Of a DNA stretch of 64,000 nucleotides, positions 18,975 to 28,309 are shown piece after piece. Below the pieces are notes generated by a model. The model was not told where the DNA came from. It made no database searches and saw only the letters and a program-made list of their open reading frames with translations. Made by a program: the position numbers and the translations under genes. Within the stretch, counting starts at the first letter, position 1, and each line of letters begins with the position of its first letter. This DNA is from Agrobacterium tumefaciens. Lineage in GTDB: Bacteria; Pseudomonadota; Alphaproteobacteria; Rhizobiales; Rhizobiaceae. The DNA lies in NCBI RefSeq assembly GCF_000834635.1, contig NZ_JXQV01000001.1, forward strand, positions 124,001 to 188,000, in the 5' to 3' direction.

Positions 18975-19592
18975 ATGAACCGCGATATCAGCGAAAGCGA
19001 AGCCGAGCGTCACCGCGCCAAGATGGTCAACCGCAAAGCTGCGCAGGATGCCGAAGTTTTGGAAAAGACGGTCGAAAAAGGCCTGCTGATGGTCAATACC
19101 GGCCCGGCCAAGGGCAAATCCACCGCAGCCTTCGGTCTGGCGCTGCGCATGCTCGGCACCGGCGGGCGCGTCGGCATTGTTCAATTCATCAAGGGCGCTT
19201 GGTCCACCGGCGAGCAGCAGGCGCTTGCCCTGTTCGGTGATCGCGTGGAATGGCGCACCATGGGCGAAGGTTTCACGTGGGACACGCAGGATCTGAAACG
19301 CGACGTCGCCGCCGCCACCAAAGCCTGGGAAGAAGCCAAGACCATGATGGCGGATGAAACCATCAATCTGGTGGTGCTGGATGAGCTCAATATCGCCCTG
19401 CGTTATGATTATCTGCCGCTGGACGAGGTGGTGGAAACACTTAGCAACCGCCGCCCGGGCCTTCACGTCATGGTCACGGGCCGCAACGCCAAGCAGCCTT
19501 TGATCGACGCCGCCGATATGGTCACGGAAATGACGCTTGTGAAGCACCACTTCAAGGCCGGCGTGAAAGCCCAGTCGGGCATCGAGTTTTAA
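18975..19592 (+). CDS. cobO: cob(I)yrinic acid a,c-diamide adenosyltransferase
   Basis: Transfers the adenosyl group from ATP to the cobalt of cobyrinic acid a,c-diamide (CobO/BtuR type), 205 aa. The N-terminal extension MNRDISESEAERHRAKM is typical of CobO. The P-loop variant is NTGPAKGKSTAAFGLALR, followed by GIVQFIKGAWSTGEQQAL and VVLDELNIALRYDYL. GAGG precedes the ATG at 18975. cobQ follows 3 bp after the stop, so the two are one unit. They are transcribed away from the riboswitch-controlled operon and have no riboswitch of their own that I can see. Confidence 0.96.
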   Translation: MNRDISESEAERHRAKMVNRKAAQDAEVLEKTVEKGLLMVNTGPAKGKSTAAFGLALRMLGTGGRVGIVQFIKGAWSTGEQQALALFGDRVEWRTMGEGFTWDTQDLKRDVAAATKAWEEAKTMMADETINLVVLDELNIALRYDYLPLDEVVETLSNRRPGLHVMVTGRNAKQPLIDAADMVTEMTLVKHHFKAGVKAQSGIEF

Positions 19593-19595
19593 GAC

Positions 19596-21053
19596 ATGGC
19601 AGCACGCGTTTTGATGTTTCAGGGCACAGGCTCGGATGTTGGCAAATCCCTAATGGTCGCGGGGCTGGCGCGTGCCTTCACACGGCGTGGGCTTTCCGTC
19701 ATGCCGTTCAAGCCGCAGAACATGTCCAACAACGCCGCTGTTACCGCTGATGGCGGTGAGATTGGCCGCGCGCAGGCTTTGCAGGCACGCGCAGCAGGCG
19801 TTGCCCTGTCCGTCCATATGAACCCTGTGCTGCTCAAGCCGCAAAGCGAAACCGGTGCGCAGGTCGTCGTGCAGGGCAAGGTCATCGGCAATGCCAAGGC
19901 CGCCGATTATCAGCATATGAAGGCTGGCCTCATGCGACATGTGCTGGATAGTTTCGAGCATCTGAAGGCGAAATGCGACCTTGTGCTGGTGGAAGGGGCG
20001 GGCAGCGCATCGGAAGTCAATCTGCGCGCTAACGACATTGCCAATATGGGCTTTGCCCGCGCCGCCAACGCCCCCGTCATCCTCATCGGCGATATTGATC
20101 GCGGTGGCGTTATCGCCAGCATCGTCGGCACACAGACAGTTCTGGATACGCAAGACGCGGCCATGATCGAGGGCTTTATCGTCAACCGTTTTCGCGGCGA
20201 TCCCTCGCTGTTTGATGAGGGCATGCGCATCATCGAAGACAAGACCGGCTGGCGGCCCATCGGCCTGCTGCCGCATTTTGCCGATGCCAGCCGCTTGCCC
20301 GCCGAAGATGCACTCGGCCTGACAGGACCCGGACAGCGCAAGCCCGGCGCAAAGATCCGCATTGCCGTTCCCATCCTGCCGCATATTTCCAATTTCGATG
20401 ATCTTGATCCGCTGGAGGCCGAGCCGGATGTCGAACTGCTGCGCATCAGGCCGGGCGATGCCATTCCCGGCGATTGCGCGCTGGTGCTTCTTTGCGGCTC
20501 CAAATCCACCATTGCCGATCTGGCCACGCTGAAAAACTCTGGCCTTGATATCGATATCAAGGCGCATCTGCGCCGTGGCGGATATGTTCTGGGCCTGTGC
20601 GGCGGCTACCAGATGCTGGGAAAAACGGTTGCCGACCCCAATGGCATCGAAGGTGCGCCTCGTACCGCTGAAGGGCTTGGCCTGCTGGATATCGACACCG
20701 TCCTGACCGACGACAAGCGCCTCGTCTCCGTCACCGGCCAAAGCTTCGACGGCATTTCCTTCTCCGGCTATGAAATGCATGTCGGCGTCAGCGAAGGCAA
20801 AGACACCGCCCGCGCCTTCGCCACCATCGGCAACCATACCGATGGCGCGATTTCTGCCAGTGGCCGTGCCATCGGCACCTATGTCCATGGCCTGTTTGCC
20901 GATGATGACCAGCGCAGCGCATGGCTTGAGCGGCTGGGCGGGCAAAGCTCAACGCTTGATTATGAGGAACAGGTGGATGCCGTGCTTGACCGGCTGGCGG
21001 AACATCTGGAACGCCATCTCAATCTCGATGCGCTGATCGCTATAGCGCGATAG
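19596..21053 (+). CDS. cobQ: cobyric acid synthase
   Basis: Glutamine- and ATP-dependent amidation of the b, d, e and g side chains of adenosylcobyrinic a,c-diamide, 485 aa. The N-terminal ATPase domain starts [22 protein letters not shown] and has [15 protein letters not shown]. The C-terminal amidotransferase domain has the nucleophile motif [12 protein letters not shown] and the conserved SGYEMHVG. It lies 3 bp after cobO. Its final 14 bp overlap the convergent cobD. Confidence 0.97.
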   Translation: MAARVLMFQGTGSDVGKSLMVAGLARAFTRRGLSVMPFKPQNMSNNAAVTADGGEIGRAQALQARAAGVALSVHMNPVLLKPQSETGAQVVVQGKVIGNAKAADYQHMKAGLMRHVLDSFEHLKAKCDLVLVEGAGSASEVNLRANDIANMGFARAANAPVILIGDIDRGGVIASIVGTQTVLDTQDAAMIEGFIVNRFRGDPSLFDEGMRIIEDKTGWRPIGLLPHFADASRLPAEDALGLTGPGQRKPGAKIRIAVPILPHISNFDDLDPLEAEPDVELLRIRPGDAIPGDCALVLLCGSKSTIADLATLKNSGLDIDIKAHLRRGGYVLGLCGGYQMLGKTVADPNGIEGAPRTAEGLGLLDIDTVLTDDKRLVSVTGQSFDGISFSGYEMHVGVSEGKDTARAFATIGNHTDGAISASGRAIGTYVHGLFADDDQRSAWLERLGGQSSTLDYEEQVDAVLDRLAEHLERHLNLDALIAIAR

Positions 21054-22005
21054 CCAAGGCCAGAACCCCGAAGAAACCAAGCATCATGGCGTCGGCAATG
21101 CGTGCCAGCTTCAACGCCCGGCGAATATCGGCGGATGTCAAATCCCGCCGCCCGCCTTCGCCCATGAACCGCGCCTCGATCATCTGTCCGCCATAGGAGC
21201 GCGGTCCGGCCAGCGCAAAGCCCAACGCGCCCGCCATCGCCGCCTCAGGCCATCCGGCATTGGGTGAGCGGTGATGATGGGCATCCCGGATAATGGCCCG
21301 TAAAGCGTTTTGCGGTGAGGCCCCCTTCACAAAAAAAGCAGCGCCGACGAACAGAAATCCTGTCAGCCGCGAGGCAGGCAGGTTGACCAGATCATCCAGC
21401 CGCGCAGACGCCCAGCCGAATGCCTCATGGCGCGGCGAGCGATGGCCGATCATACTGTCAGCCGTATTAATCGCCTTGTAACCCGCACCGCCGCCAAGCC
21501 CCAGAAGCCCGAGCCAGAGCGAGGGCGCAACAACGCCATCGGAAAAATTCTCGGCAAGGCTTTCAATCGCGGCCCGACAGACAGCCGCCTCATCCAGCTT
21601 GTCAGGATCGCGCCCAACAATCATCGACACCGCCTTGCGACCGCCATCCAGCCCGTCACGCTCCAGAGCCACAGCCACCGCCTCGACATGCTGTTCCAGA
21701 CTTTTTTGCGCCGGAAGCGATGCACCAAGGATCGCCACGATCAGAAGCCCGAGCGGAAGCTGGAGGAAAAGCGACTGCATTGCCCCTGATAGCAGCACGG
21801 TCAGCCCTAGAAAGATGACGAGCGCCGCAACACCCATCAGCTTGCGCCGCGAAAATGTATCACCCTCCCGGTTCCATTTTCGGTCGAGGAGGGCGATAAG
21901 CGAACCAATCCACGTCACGGGATGGCCGATGCGTTTGAACAGCCAGTCGGGATAACCGACAAGGCGTTCGATCAGCAGGGATAGGAAAGCGAGAGCGAAA
22001 AACAT
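21040..22005 (-). CDS. cobD: adenosylcobinamide-phosphate synthase (CobD/CbiB)
   Basis: Integral membrane enzyme that attaches the aminopropanol arm to adenosylcobyric acid. The protein is 321 aa from the ATG at 22005, with several hydrophobic segments and the family motifs [49 protein letters not shown] and [20 protein letters not shown]. The longer frame to 22125 is antisense to cobC. Its start codon shares the CATG tetramer (22003-22006) with divergent cobC, and its 3' end overlaps cobQ by 14 bp, so there is no spacer DNA on either side. Confidence 0.95.
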   Translation of the reverse strand: MFFALAFLSLLIERLVGYPDWLFKRIGHPVTWIGSLIALLDRKWNREGDTFSRRKLMGVAALVIFLGLTVLLSGAMQSLFLQLPLGLLIVAILGASLPAQKSLEQHVEAVAVALERDGLDGGRKAVSMIVGRDPDKLDEAAVCRAAIESLAENFSDGVVAPSLWLGLLGLGGGAGYKAINTADSMIGHRSPRHEAFGWASARLDDLVNLPASRLTGFLFVGAAFFVKGASPQNALRAIIRDAHHHRSPNAGWPEAAMAGALGFALAGPRSYGGQMIEARFMGEGGRRDLTSADIRRALKLARIADAMMLGFFGVLALAIAL

Positions 22006-23038
22006 GGGCGACAAGCTACCAGAAAAAGTGCAACCGGCGATCCGCCACGGTGGCAATCTGGGTCGGGCACGCCAGCTTTTTCCGCAGGCACCCGAACCCT
22101 GGATCGATCTTTCCACCGGGATCAATCCGCACTCCTACCCCCATTCCCCCATTCCCGCCAGCGCCTTTGCGCGGCTGCCGGAACCCCATGCCTTGGAGAC
22201 ACTGAAACAGGTCGCTGAAACAGCCTTCGGCGCACCCTCGCCAGCCCATCTCGTGGCCGCACCGGGAACGCAGATGCTAATGCCCCTTCTGGCCCAGATG
22301 GCACTGGATCGCGGCGCAAGACGCGCCGCCGTGCTGGCACCTGCCTATGCCGAACACGCCAGAACGGCGCGCATGGCAGGTCTTCCCGTCACAGAGGTCG
22401 CAGATTTTGCCGATCTATCGGCTTGCGATTACGCCGTCTTGGTCAACCCAAACAACCCGGATGGAAGGGTGATAGAGCGCAGCGCACTGCTTGCCCTTGC
22501 TGAGACTATGCAGAAAAAGGGCGGGCTGCTGGTTGTCGATGAAGCCTTCATCGAAACGGGGAATGGCGAAAGCATCGTTGATGCCGCGACATCGGACGCT
22601 CTCATTGTCTTGAGGTCCTTCGGCAAATTCTATGGCATGGCCGGTGTCCGCCTCGGCTTCGCCATCACCCACCCCGATATCGCAACTGAGCTGGAAGCCC
22701 GCCTTGGCCCATGGGCCGTTTCAGGTCCAGCCCTTCACATCGCAACAGAAGCGCTGGCGGACAGGCCGTGGACAGAGTCCATGCGGACCCGGCTAAACGC
22801 CTGCTCGGAACGTCTCAATAGCCTTCTGAGGCACACGGGCATGACCATCGCAGGCGGCACGTCCTTGTTCACGCTCATTCGTGACGAAAACGTCCCCGCC
22901 CTTCACAATCACCTCATGCAGCACGGTATCCTCACGCGCATCTTTGAGGAAAGACCCGCCGACATGCGGCTAGGCCTTCCCGCCAACGAAGCGGATTGGG
23001 CAAGACTGGAAGCAGCCTTGGCCGCCTTCACCCCTTGA
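22004..23038 (+). CDS. cobC: threonine-phosphate decarboxylase (CobC/CobD-type aminotransferase fold)
   Basis: PLP enzyme of the class I/II aminotransferase fold that makes aminopropanol phosphate for the nucleotide loop, 344 aa. It shows PEPWIDLSTGINPHSYP near the N terminus, LVNPNNPDGRVI in the middle and the PLP-Lys segment VLRSFGKFYGMAGVRLGFA. It pairs functionally with cobD, which uses the product, and the two are divergent from a shared CATG start region. The 3' end overlaps the fuconate dehydratase gene by 11 bp in convergent orientation. Confidence 0.93.
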   Translation: MGDKLPEKVQPAIRHGGNLGRARQLFPQAPEPWIDLSTGINPHSYPHSPIPASAFARLPEPHALETLKQVAETAFGAPSPAHLVAAPGTQMLMPLLAQMALDRGARRAAVLAPAYAEHARTARMAGLPVTEVADFADLSACDYAVLVNPNNPDGRVIERSALLALAETMQKKGGLLVVDEAFIETGNGESIVDAATSDALIVLRSFGKFYGMAGVRLGFAITHPDIATELEARLGPWAVSGPALHIATEALADRPWTESMRTRLNACSERLNSLLRHTGMTIAGGTSLFTLIRDENVPALHNHLMQHGILTRIFEERPADMRLGLPANEADWARLEAALAAFTP

Positions 23039-24305
23039 ACGTATAGGCCGCAATCGAATCCGGCTTCATTTCAATCGAGAATCCCGGCATTGTTGGCGGC
23101 ATATAGGCTGCGTCCTGGATATTGCAGGGCTCGATAAAATGCTCATGCAGATGGTCAACATATTCAATCACCCGGCCCTCTTTGGTGCCTGATATCACGA
23201 GATAATCGATCATCGACAGATGCTGCACATATTCGCAGAGCCCCACGCCACCGGCATGCGGCCAGACGGGCAGATCGTATTTCGCAGCAATCAGCAGCAC
23301 GGCCAGCACTTCGTTCAAACCACCCATGCGGCAACTGTCGATCTGAACCACGTCGATGGCACCTTCGGCAATGAACTGCTTGAACATGATGCGGTTCTGG
23401 CACATTTCGCCGGTCGCAACTTTCACCGAGCCAATGGCCTGCCGGATCTTGCGGTGGCCCGCAATATCATCGGGGCTGGTTGGTTCTTCGATGAAGAAGG
23501 GCTTGGCAAAGGCCAATCTGTTGACCCACTCAATCGCCTGATCCACCTCCCAGACCTGATTGGCATCGATCATCAGGTAACGATCGGGGCCGATCACCTC
23601 ACGGGCGATGGTGAGGCGGCGAATATCGTCTTCGAGATCGCGCCCGACCTTCATCTTCACATGGTTGAATCCGGCATCGATGGCCTCCTGGCAAAGACGG
23701 CGCAGTTTTTCGTCGCCATAGCCCAGCCAGCCAGCGGAGGTGGTATAGCAGGCATAGCCTTCCGCGTTAAGAATGGCAGCCCGCTCGGCCTTGCCCGCTT
23801 CGGCTTTCCGCAGGATCGCAAGCGCGTCTTCGCGGCTCAGAACGTCTGTCAGGTAACGGTAGTCGACAATATCGGCAATCTGCTCGGCGCTCATATCCGC
23901 CACCAGTTGCCACACCGGCTTGCCCGCCTGCTTGGCCAGCAAATCCCAGACGGCATTGACCACGGCACCGGTCGCTAAGTGCATGGCACCCTTGTCCGGC
24001 CCGATCCAGCGAAGCTGGCTGTCGCCGGTCAAGTGCCGCCAGTATTTTCCGGGATTATCTAGAACGGTGGAGAGATCCGTTCCCACCACCAGATGCCGCA
24101 TTGCGTTGATGGCCATGCAGCAAATGTCGTTGCCGCGCCCGATGGTAAAGGTCAGGCCGTGCCCCTTGAGGCTCTCGTCATCGGTGTCGAGGATAACATA
24201 GGCAGCCGAATAATCCGGGTCCGGGTTCATCGCATCCGAACCATCGAGGCTCTGTGAGGTCGGAAAGCGCAGATCGAAAACGCGCAGATCAGTAATCTTG
24301 GTCAT
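23028..24305 (-). CDS. L-fuconate dehydratase (enolase superfamily)
   Basis: Mg-dependent dehydration of L-fuconate to 2-keto-3-deoxy-L-fuconate, 425 aa. It starts MTKITDLRVFDLRFPTSQSLDGSDAMNPDPDYSAAYV, an N terminus typical of fuconate dehydratases. Enolase-superfamily catalytic pieces are present: the KxK motif in HVKMKVGRD, metal-ligand regions DANQVWE and IEEPTSPDDIAGH, and the His loop WPHAGGVGLCEYVQH. The family is functionally specific but related sugar acids cannot be excluded. It is the last gene of the leftward transporter-dehydrogenase-lactonase operon, and its 3' end overlaps cobC. The frame runs open to 24389, but the ATG at 24305 matches the family start. Confidence 0.85.
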   Translation of the reverse strand: MTKITDLRVFDLRFPTSQSLDGSDAMNPDPDYSAAYVILDTDDESLKGHGLTFTIGRGNDICCMAINAMRHLVVGTDLSTVLDNPGKYWRHLTGDSQLRWIGPDKGAMHLATGAVVNAVWDLLAKQAGKPVWQLVADMSAEQIADIVDYRYLTDVLSREDALAILRKAEAGKAERAAILNAEGYACYTTSAGWLGYGDEKLRRLCQEAIDAGFNHVKMKVGRDLEDDIRRLTIAREVIGPDRYLMIDANQVWEVDQAIEWVNRLAFAKPFFIEEPTSPDDIAGHRKIRQAIGSVKVATGEMCQNRIMFKQFIAEGAIDVVQIDSCRMGGLNEVLAVLLIAAKYDLPVWPHAGGVGLCEYVQHLSMIDYLVISGTKEGRVIEYVDHLHEHFIEPCNIQDAAYMPPTMPGFSIEMKPDSIAAYTFKG

Positions 24306-24357
24306 GGCCACACTCGCGGTCGGGTTTGATGAATTTCGTTTGTTTGCAGATGGCGGC

Positions 24358-25368
24358 TCACGCCACCTCCACCATGCCTTTGATGACACCAGCTTTCGGG
24401 TTGGTCAGGTCCGCGAAGCGGGCAGGCACTTCGCTTAAGGTCATCCGGTGGGTAATCAGTGCGTCAGGCACCTTGCCGGCACGCTGGGCTTCCAGAACAA
24501 CATCGAAATCCTCACGCGTCGCGTTTCGGCTGCCGAGCAGCGTTGTTTCACGCTTGTGAAATTCAGGATCATTGAAGCTGATGTCGCTGGCCACAATCGA
24601 GACCAGCACGTAAGCGCCGCCATGCCCGACAAAGGAAAATCCGCGCTCCATGGCCTTGGGGTTGCCCGTAGCGTCAAACACCACATCGAAGAAATCGCCG
24701 CCTGATATCTGCGACAACTGCTCCTTGTCACCGTCTCCGAGCGTAACACTATGGGCAATGCCGAGCTGATCCTTGCAGAATGTCAGCCGGTCTTCCCGGC
24801 TATCGATCATCGTCACCACGCCGCCATTGGAGACAGCGAAAACCGCAACGGCCATGCCGATGGGTCCGGCGCCGACAATCAGCACCTGCTGACCAGCCTT
24901 AACCGCACCACGGCGCACCGCATGGGCACCGATGGCCAGAAACTCAGTCATCGCCGCCTGATCAAGCGTCAGCCCATCGGCCTTCAGCACGAATTGCGAG
25001 GGCACTGACAGATATTCCACCATGCCGCCATCCCGGTGCACGCCCAGCACGCCGATGTTGCGGCAGCAATTGCTCTTGCCCTTCAGGCAGGCGCTGCAAT
25101 GCCCGCAGGAGATATAGGGAATGACGGTCACCACATCGCCAGCCTGAAGGTTGCTGCCTTCAGGCGCTTCCTCGACCGTACCGGACAGTTCGTGACCCAT
25201 GATGCGGGGATAGGACAGATAGGGCTGGTTGCCGGTGAAGATATGCAGGTCCGTTCCACACACGCCGATGCGGCGGATGCGGATCAATACCTCACCCTCG
25301 CCACGGTGGGGCTTTGGCAGTTCCTTCGGCGAAAGAAGTCCGGGTTTATCGCAAAAAATCGCCAGCAT
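24358..25368 (-). CDS. zinc-dependent alcohol dehydrogenase (MDR family), sugar-acid pathway
   Basis: Medium-chain Zn/NAD dehydrogenase, 336 aa. It has the catalytic-zinc region GVCGTDLH and GHELSG, the four-Cys structural-zinc loop CGHCSACLKGKSNC and the NAD-binding VGAGPIGMAVAVFAVSNGG. The substrate is not shown by sequence. The context, between a fuconolactonase and a fuconate dehydratase, suggests oxidation of 2-keto-3-deoxy-L-fuconate or another pathway alcohol; in characterised nonphosphorylating fucose pathways that step uses a short-chain dehydrogenase instead. The gene lies 3 bp after the lactonase gene and about 50 bp before the dehydratase. Confidence 0.82.
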   Translation of the reverse strand: MLAIFCDKPGLLSPKELPKPHRGEGEVLIRIRRIGVCGTDLHIFTGNQPYLSYPRIMGHELSGTVEEAPEGSNLQAGDVVTVIPYISCGHCSACLKGKSNCCRNIGVLGVHRDGGMVEYLSVPSQFVLKADGLTLDQAAMTEFLAIGAHAVRRGAVKAGQQVLIVGAGPIGMAVAVFAVSNGGVVTMIDSREDRLTFCKDQLGIAHSVTLGDGDKEQLSQISGGDFFDVVFDATGNPKAMERGFSFVGHGGAYVLVSIVASDISFNDPEFHKRETTLLGSRNATREDFDVVLEAQRAGKVPDALITHRMTLSEVPARFADLTNPKAGVIKGMVEVA

Positions 25369-25371
25369 GGG

Positions 25372-26193
25372 TCACCTGTTGGAAAGAGAATAAAATTTTA
25401 TCGCATTAAAACCGAAAACCGCCTCATGGTCGGCAGCGGGCACGATATCGCGGCTGAAATCCAGCCAGCCCTGATAATCACCAGCCAGCCGCAGAACCGG
25501 CCAGTCGCTGCCAAACATCACCCTGTCAGCGCCAAACAGCTCAAGAATGGTTTCAGCATAGGGACGCACGGCTTCACGGCTCTGTTCACCGCGCTCGGTC
25601 AGAAGACCGGAAAGCTTGCAATGCACGTTAGGAAAAGCGGCCAGCGCCGCCATATCCCTGCGCCAATCACGATAATGCCCAGTGGCAATCAGCGGCTTTG
25701 CCCCATGGTCGATGACGATGGAAAGTGCCGGATAGCGCTTCGCAAAATTCAAAAGATGCGGCAGATGTCTGGGCAAGACCAGCGCATCGAAAACGAGGCC
25801 ATTCTCGATCAAGGCTTCAACGGCGGGCCTTAGTGCGGGATCATCGATCCAGCCGAGATCGGCAATATCCTGCAACATAGGCCGCACACCCTTGAAGGCG
25901 GAATGGGCGGCACGGCGGGCAAGCTCGCTGCCTGCATCCGCCGCCTTCATATCCACCCAGCCGACGACACCCTTGATGAAGTCATGCGCATCCGCCAATG
26001 CCAGCATGAAATCGGTCTCATCTGCCGTTTCCATGGTCTGCACCAGAACGGTGCCATCAACGCCCGCCTGCTGCATGAGCGGCATCAGGTCGTCGGGCAT
26101 GAAATCCCGGTAGATCGCATCCAGTGACGCAGGCGGCCACTGACCTTCGCGATCCTTCAACAGCCAGAAGTGCTGGTGGGCGTCGATCAACAT
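25372..26193 (-). CDS. L-fuconolactonase-like amidohydrolase (COG3618)
   Basis: Cytoplasmic amidohydrolase-superfamily lactonase, 273 aa, predicted to open L-fucono-1,5-lactone or a similar aldonolactone to the acid. It has the N-terminal metal motif IDAHQHFW, KGVVGWVDM, IDHGAKPLI and the strand-8 segment MFGSDWPVLRLAGDYQGWL with the catalytic Asp. COG3618 members have been shown to hydrolyse fucono-, galactono- and related lactones. The operon order aldose dehydrogenase, lactonase, alcohol dehydrogenase, dehydratase fits this step. Confidence 0.82.
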   Translation of the reverse strand: MLIDAHQHFWLLKDREGQWPPASLDAIYRDFMPDDLMPLMQQAGVDGTVLVQTMETADETDFMLALADAHDFIKGVVGWVDMKAADAGSELARRAAHSAFKGVRPMLQDIADLGWIDDPALRPAVEALIENGLVFDALVLPRHLPHLLNFAKRYPALSIVIDHGAKPLIATGHYRDWRRDMAALAAFPNVHCKLSGLLTERGEQSREAVRPYAETILELFGADRVMFGSDWPVLRLAGDYQGWLDFSRDIVPAADHEAVFGFNAIKFYSLSNR

Positions 26194-26195
26194 GG

Positions 26196-27209
26196 TCAGC
26201 TCGCAATTCCTGGAACTGGTGCGCTTTCCGCAAGCAGCCCGCGCCTGTGCAGTTCAGACCAGAATTCACTCGGAATATCCTGCTCGAACCATTCTATATT
26301 GGAAGCCAGCTGCTGGGCATTGCGCGCACCGGAAACCACCGTCACAGAAGCCGCATGGGCCAACGGAAATTGCAGCGCTGCAGCCTGCAGGGACACGCCA
26401 AGCTCTTCACACACGTCGTGCAACGCATCCACCTTCGCCAGAATATCGGCAGGGGCATCCGCATAGTTGAATTTGCGGTTACCCGCCAGAATACCGGAAT
26501 TGAAAGCGCCAGCCACAACAATGCCCACGCCGCGAGACGCGCACAGGTTCATGAAATCGAGACTGCTCTGCTCCAGCAGGGTGTAGCGCCCGGCCAGCAT
26601 CGCAACATCGATATCAAACACCTCCATCGCGCTTTTCACAACTTCCCATTCATTGACACCAAGGCCCACGGCACCGGTCGATCCCTCATCACGCAGCTTG
26701 GCCAGCGCCTTGAAGCCGCCGCCTGTCGTCAGTTGGTCCCAATAATGCTGATGCTTCTCACCATGGGTGAAGGGGCCGATATCGTGAATGTAGAGAATAT
26801 CCGGCTTCAGAATACCCAGCCGCTGCTGGCTGGCTTCAAACGAGCGCATGATACCGTCATGGGAATAGTCATAGACGGGACGGAAGGGCAAAGGCGCGAT
26901 ATAGGCGTCTTCTTCGGCTCCCACGGTCTCATCCGGCACCATCACGCGGCCCACCTTGGTGCTCAGCGTGTACTCGGCGCGCTCATGCTCGGTCACCATC
27001 GTGCCCAGCCGACGCTCGGATCTTGTATAGCCGTAGAACGGTGCCGTATCGAAATAGCGAATACCGTGTTCCCAGGCCGTATCGAAAGCGCCCTTGGATT
27101 CCTCGTAAGGCGTGACGCGATAAATATTACCCATCTGGGCGCATCCAAGCCCCATCAGAGTGACCTCCACCGAGCGCTGCGGCAATTTGCGTTTATCGGA
27201 AACTTTCAT
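26196..27209 (-). CDS. aldo/keto reductase, D-threo-aldose 1-dehydrogenase type (L-fucose dehydrogenase candidate)
   Basis: Aldo/keto reductase of the D-threo-aldose/L-galactose/L-fucose dehydrogenase group, 337 aa. It has MGLGCAQMGNIYR at the start, FDTAPFYGYTRSERRLG with the catalytic Tyr, STKVGR with the catalytic Lys and ILYIHDIGPFTHGEKH. The members oxidise L-fucose, D-arabinose or L-galactose to the 1,5-lactone with NAD(P). I prefer the ATG at 27209; a GTG three codons earlier (27218) is also possible. It follows the sugar-binding-protein gene and starts the catabolic part of the operon, supplying lactone to the adjacent lactonase. Confidence 0.85.
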   Translation of the reverse strand: MKVSDKRKLPQRSVEVTLMGLGCAQMGNIYRVTPYEESKGAFDTAWEHGIRYFDTAPFYGYTRSERRLGTMVTEHERAEYTLSTKVGRVMVPDETVGAEEDAYIAPLPFRPVYDYSHDGIMRSFEASQQRLGILKPDILYIHDIGPFTHGEKHQHYWDQLTTGGGFKALAKLRDEGSTGAVGLGVNEWEVVKSAMEVFDIDVAMLAGRYTLLEQSSLDFMNLCASRGVGIVVAGAFNSGILAGNRKFNYADAPADILAKVDALHDVCEELGVSLQAAALQFPLAHAASVTVVSGARNAQQLASNIEWFEQDIPSEFWSELHRRGLLAESAPVPGIAS

Positions 27210-27285
27210 CTCGGACACTTTCGATCGTCAGCTTGGGAGTGAATGGCCGCAGCACGCCGCGACCATCCGATTGTCTCTGGTAGGA

Positions 27286-28227
27286 TCAATAGAGAACGTT
27301 CTTGGCTTCTGGCTTGTCGATATTGTCCTTCGTCACCACAACGACGCCCGTATCGACAAACTTCTCGACCTTTTCCTTGGCAATCAGCTTGGATACGGTC
27401 TGAACACCCAGTTCACCCATCTGATAGGAGCCCTGAACAACGATGCCAGCCAGTGTGCCATCCTTCACAAAGCCCTGAAGGTCCTGATTGCCGTCAAAAC
27501 CGATGGCAACAACCTTGCCCGCCTTGCCGGATTGCGCAAGCGCACGGCCAACACCAATGGCGGTTGGCTCATTGGCGCCGAAAATGCCCTTGAGGTCGGA
27601 ATTGGCGGCCAGAACGTCGGTTGTCTGGTTCAGCGCGGTCGCCATCTGCGACTGCGAATAGTAAGGACCGACGATCTCAAGCTTGGAATTGGCCTTCAGA
27701 TATTCGGTAAAGCCACCCACGCGGCCAATTTCAGAACCGGCACCGGCCACGTAAGACATGACGGCAACCTTGCCTTCCTTGCCAACCTTCTCGATCAGCG
27801 CCTGTGCTGCCAGCTCGCCAGCCTTCTTGTTATCTGTTGCGAGGAACGACTGGTAATATTGCTCGGCACCCTTTGCCAGCTGCGAGTCAACGATCACGAC
27901 GGGAATACGGGCTTCCCATGCTTTCTTGACCGCTGGAACCAGCGCGTCCGGATCGGAAGGGGCCAGAACAATGCCGGAAACCTTACGGTTGACGGCGTTT
28001 TCCACCATGTTGACCTGATCCGCGATGGCGGACTCAGAGGCAGGGCCCTGGAAGGTCATCGTGTTGCCGGTGGATTGCTTGATCGCCGCATCGGCACCCT
28101 TCTGAACATTCTGCCAGAAGGTCGAGTTCACGGTCTTGACGATGACGGCGATTTCGCCGGCCTGAACCGTGGAAACGCTCCACAGAGCAATCGCGGATGT
28201 CAAAAGCGTAAGTGTCAGCTTCTTCAT
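27286..28227 (-). CDS. sugar ABC transporter periplasmic binding protein (RbsB family)
   Basis: Periplasmic type I sugar-binding protein, 313 aa. The signal peptide MKKLTLTLLTSAIALWSVSTVQAG is cleaved near VQA. The mature part has the family pattern IAVIVKTVNSTFWQNVQKGADAA, GIVLAPSDPDALVPAVKKA and VAIGFDGNQDLQGFVKDGTLAG. The ATG at 28227 is chosen for the strong GGAGGAA just upstream, where a second upstream ATG forms part of the ribosome site. It is third after the ATPase and permease genes. The sugar is inferred from the neighbours (L-fucose or a related 6-deoxy or galacto-configured sugar), not from the sequence itself. Confidence 0.9.
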   Translation of the reverse strand: MKKLTLTLLTSAIALWSVSTVQAGEIAVIVKTVNSTFWQNVQKGADAAIKQSTGNTMTFQGPASESAIADQVNMVENAVNRKVSGIVLAPSDPDALVPAVKKAWEARIPVVIVDSQLAKGAEQYYQSFLATDNKKAGELAAQALIEKVGKEGKVAVMSYVAGAGSEIGRVGGFTEYLKANSKLEIVGPYYSQSQMATALNQTTDVLAANSDLKGIFGANEPTAIGVGRALAQSGKAGKVVAIGFDGNQDLQGFVKDGTLAGIVVQGSYQMGELGVQTVSKLIAKEKVEKFVDTGVVVVTKDNIDKPEAKNVLY

Positions 28228-28309
28228 GTATTCCTCCATATGCCAGACAGGTGATATCTCCTCGCCACCGTCAGGCTTTCCCGCGGAAAAAGGTCCGCAC
28301 CCTTATCGA

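Noticed and set aside
19269-19284. GGTTTCACGTGGGACA inside cobO, resembling parS
   Set aside because: Three mismatches spread over both halves, about 30 kb from the proposed oriC, explained by cobO coding.
28255-28305. GCGG/CCGC inverted repeat between permease and binding-protein genes
   Set aside because: Stem of four bases; too short to call, although its place would suit differential operon expression.
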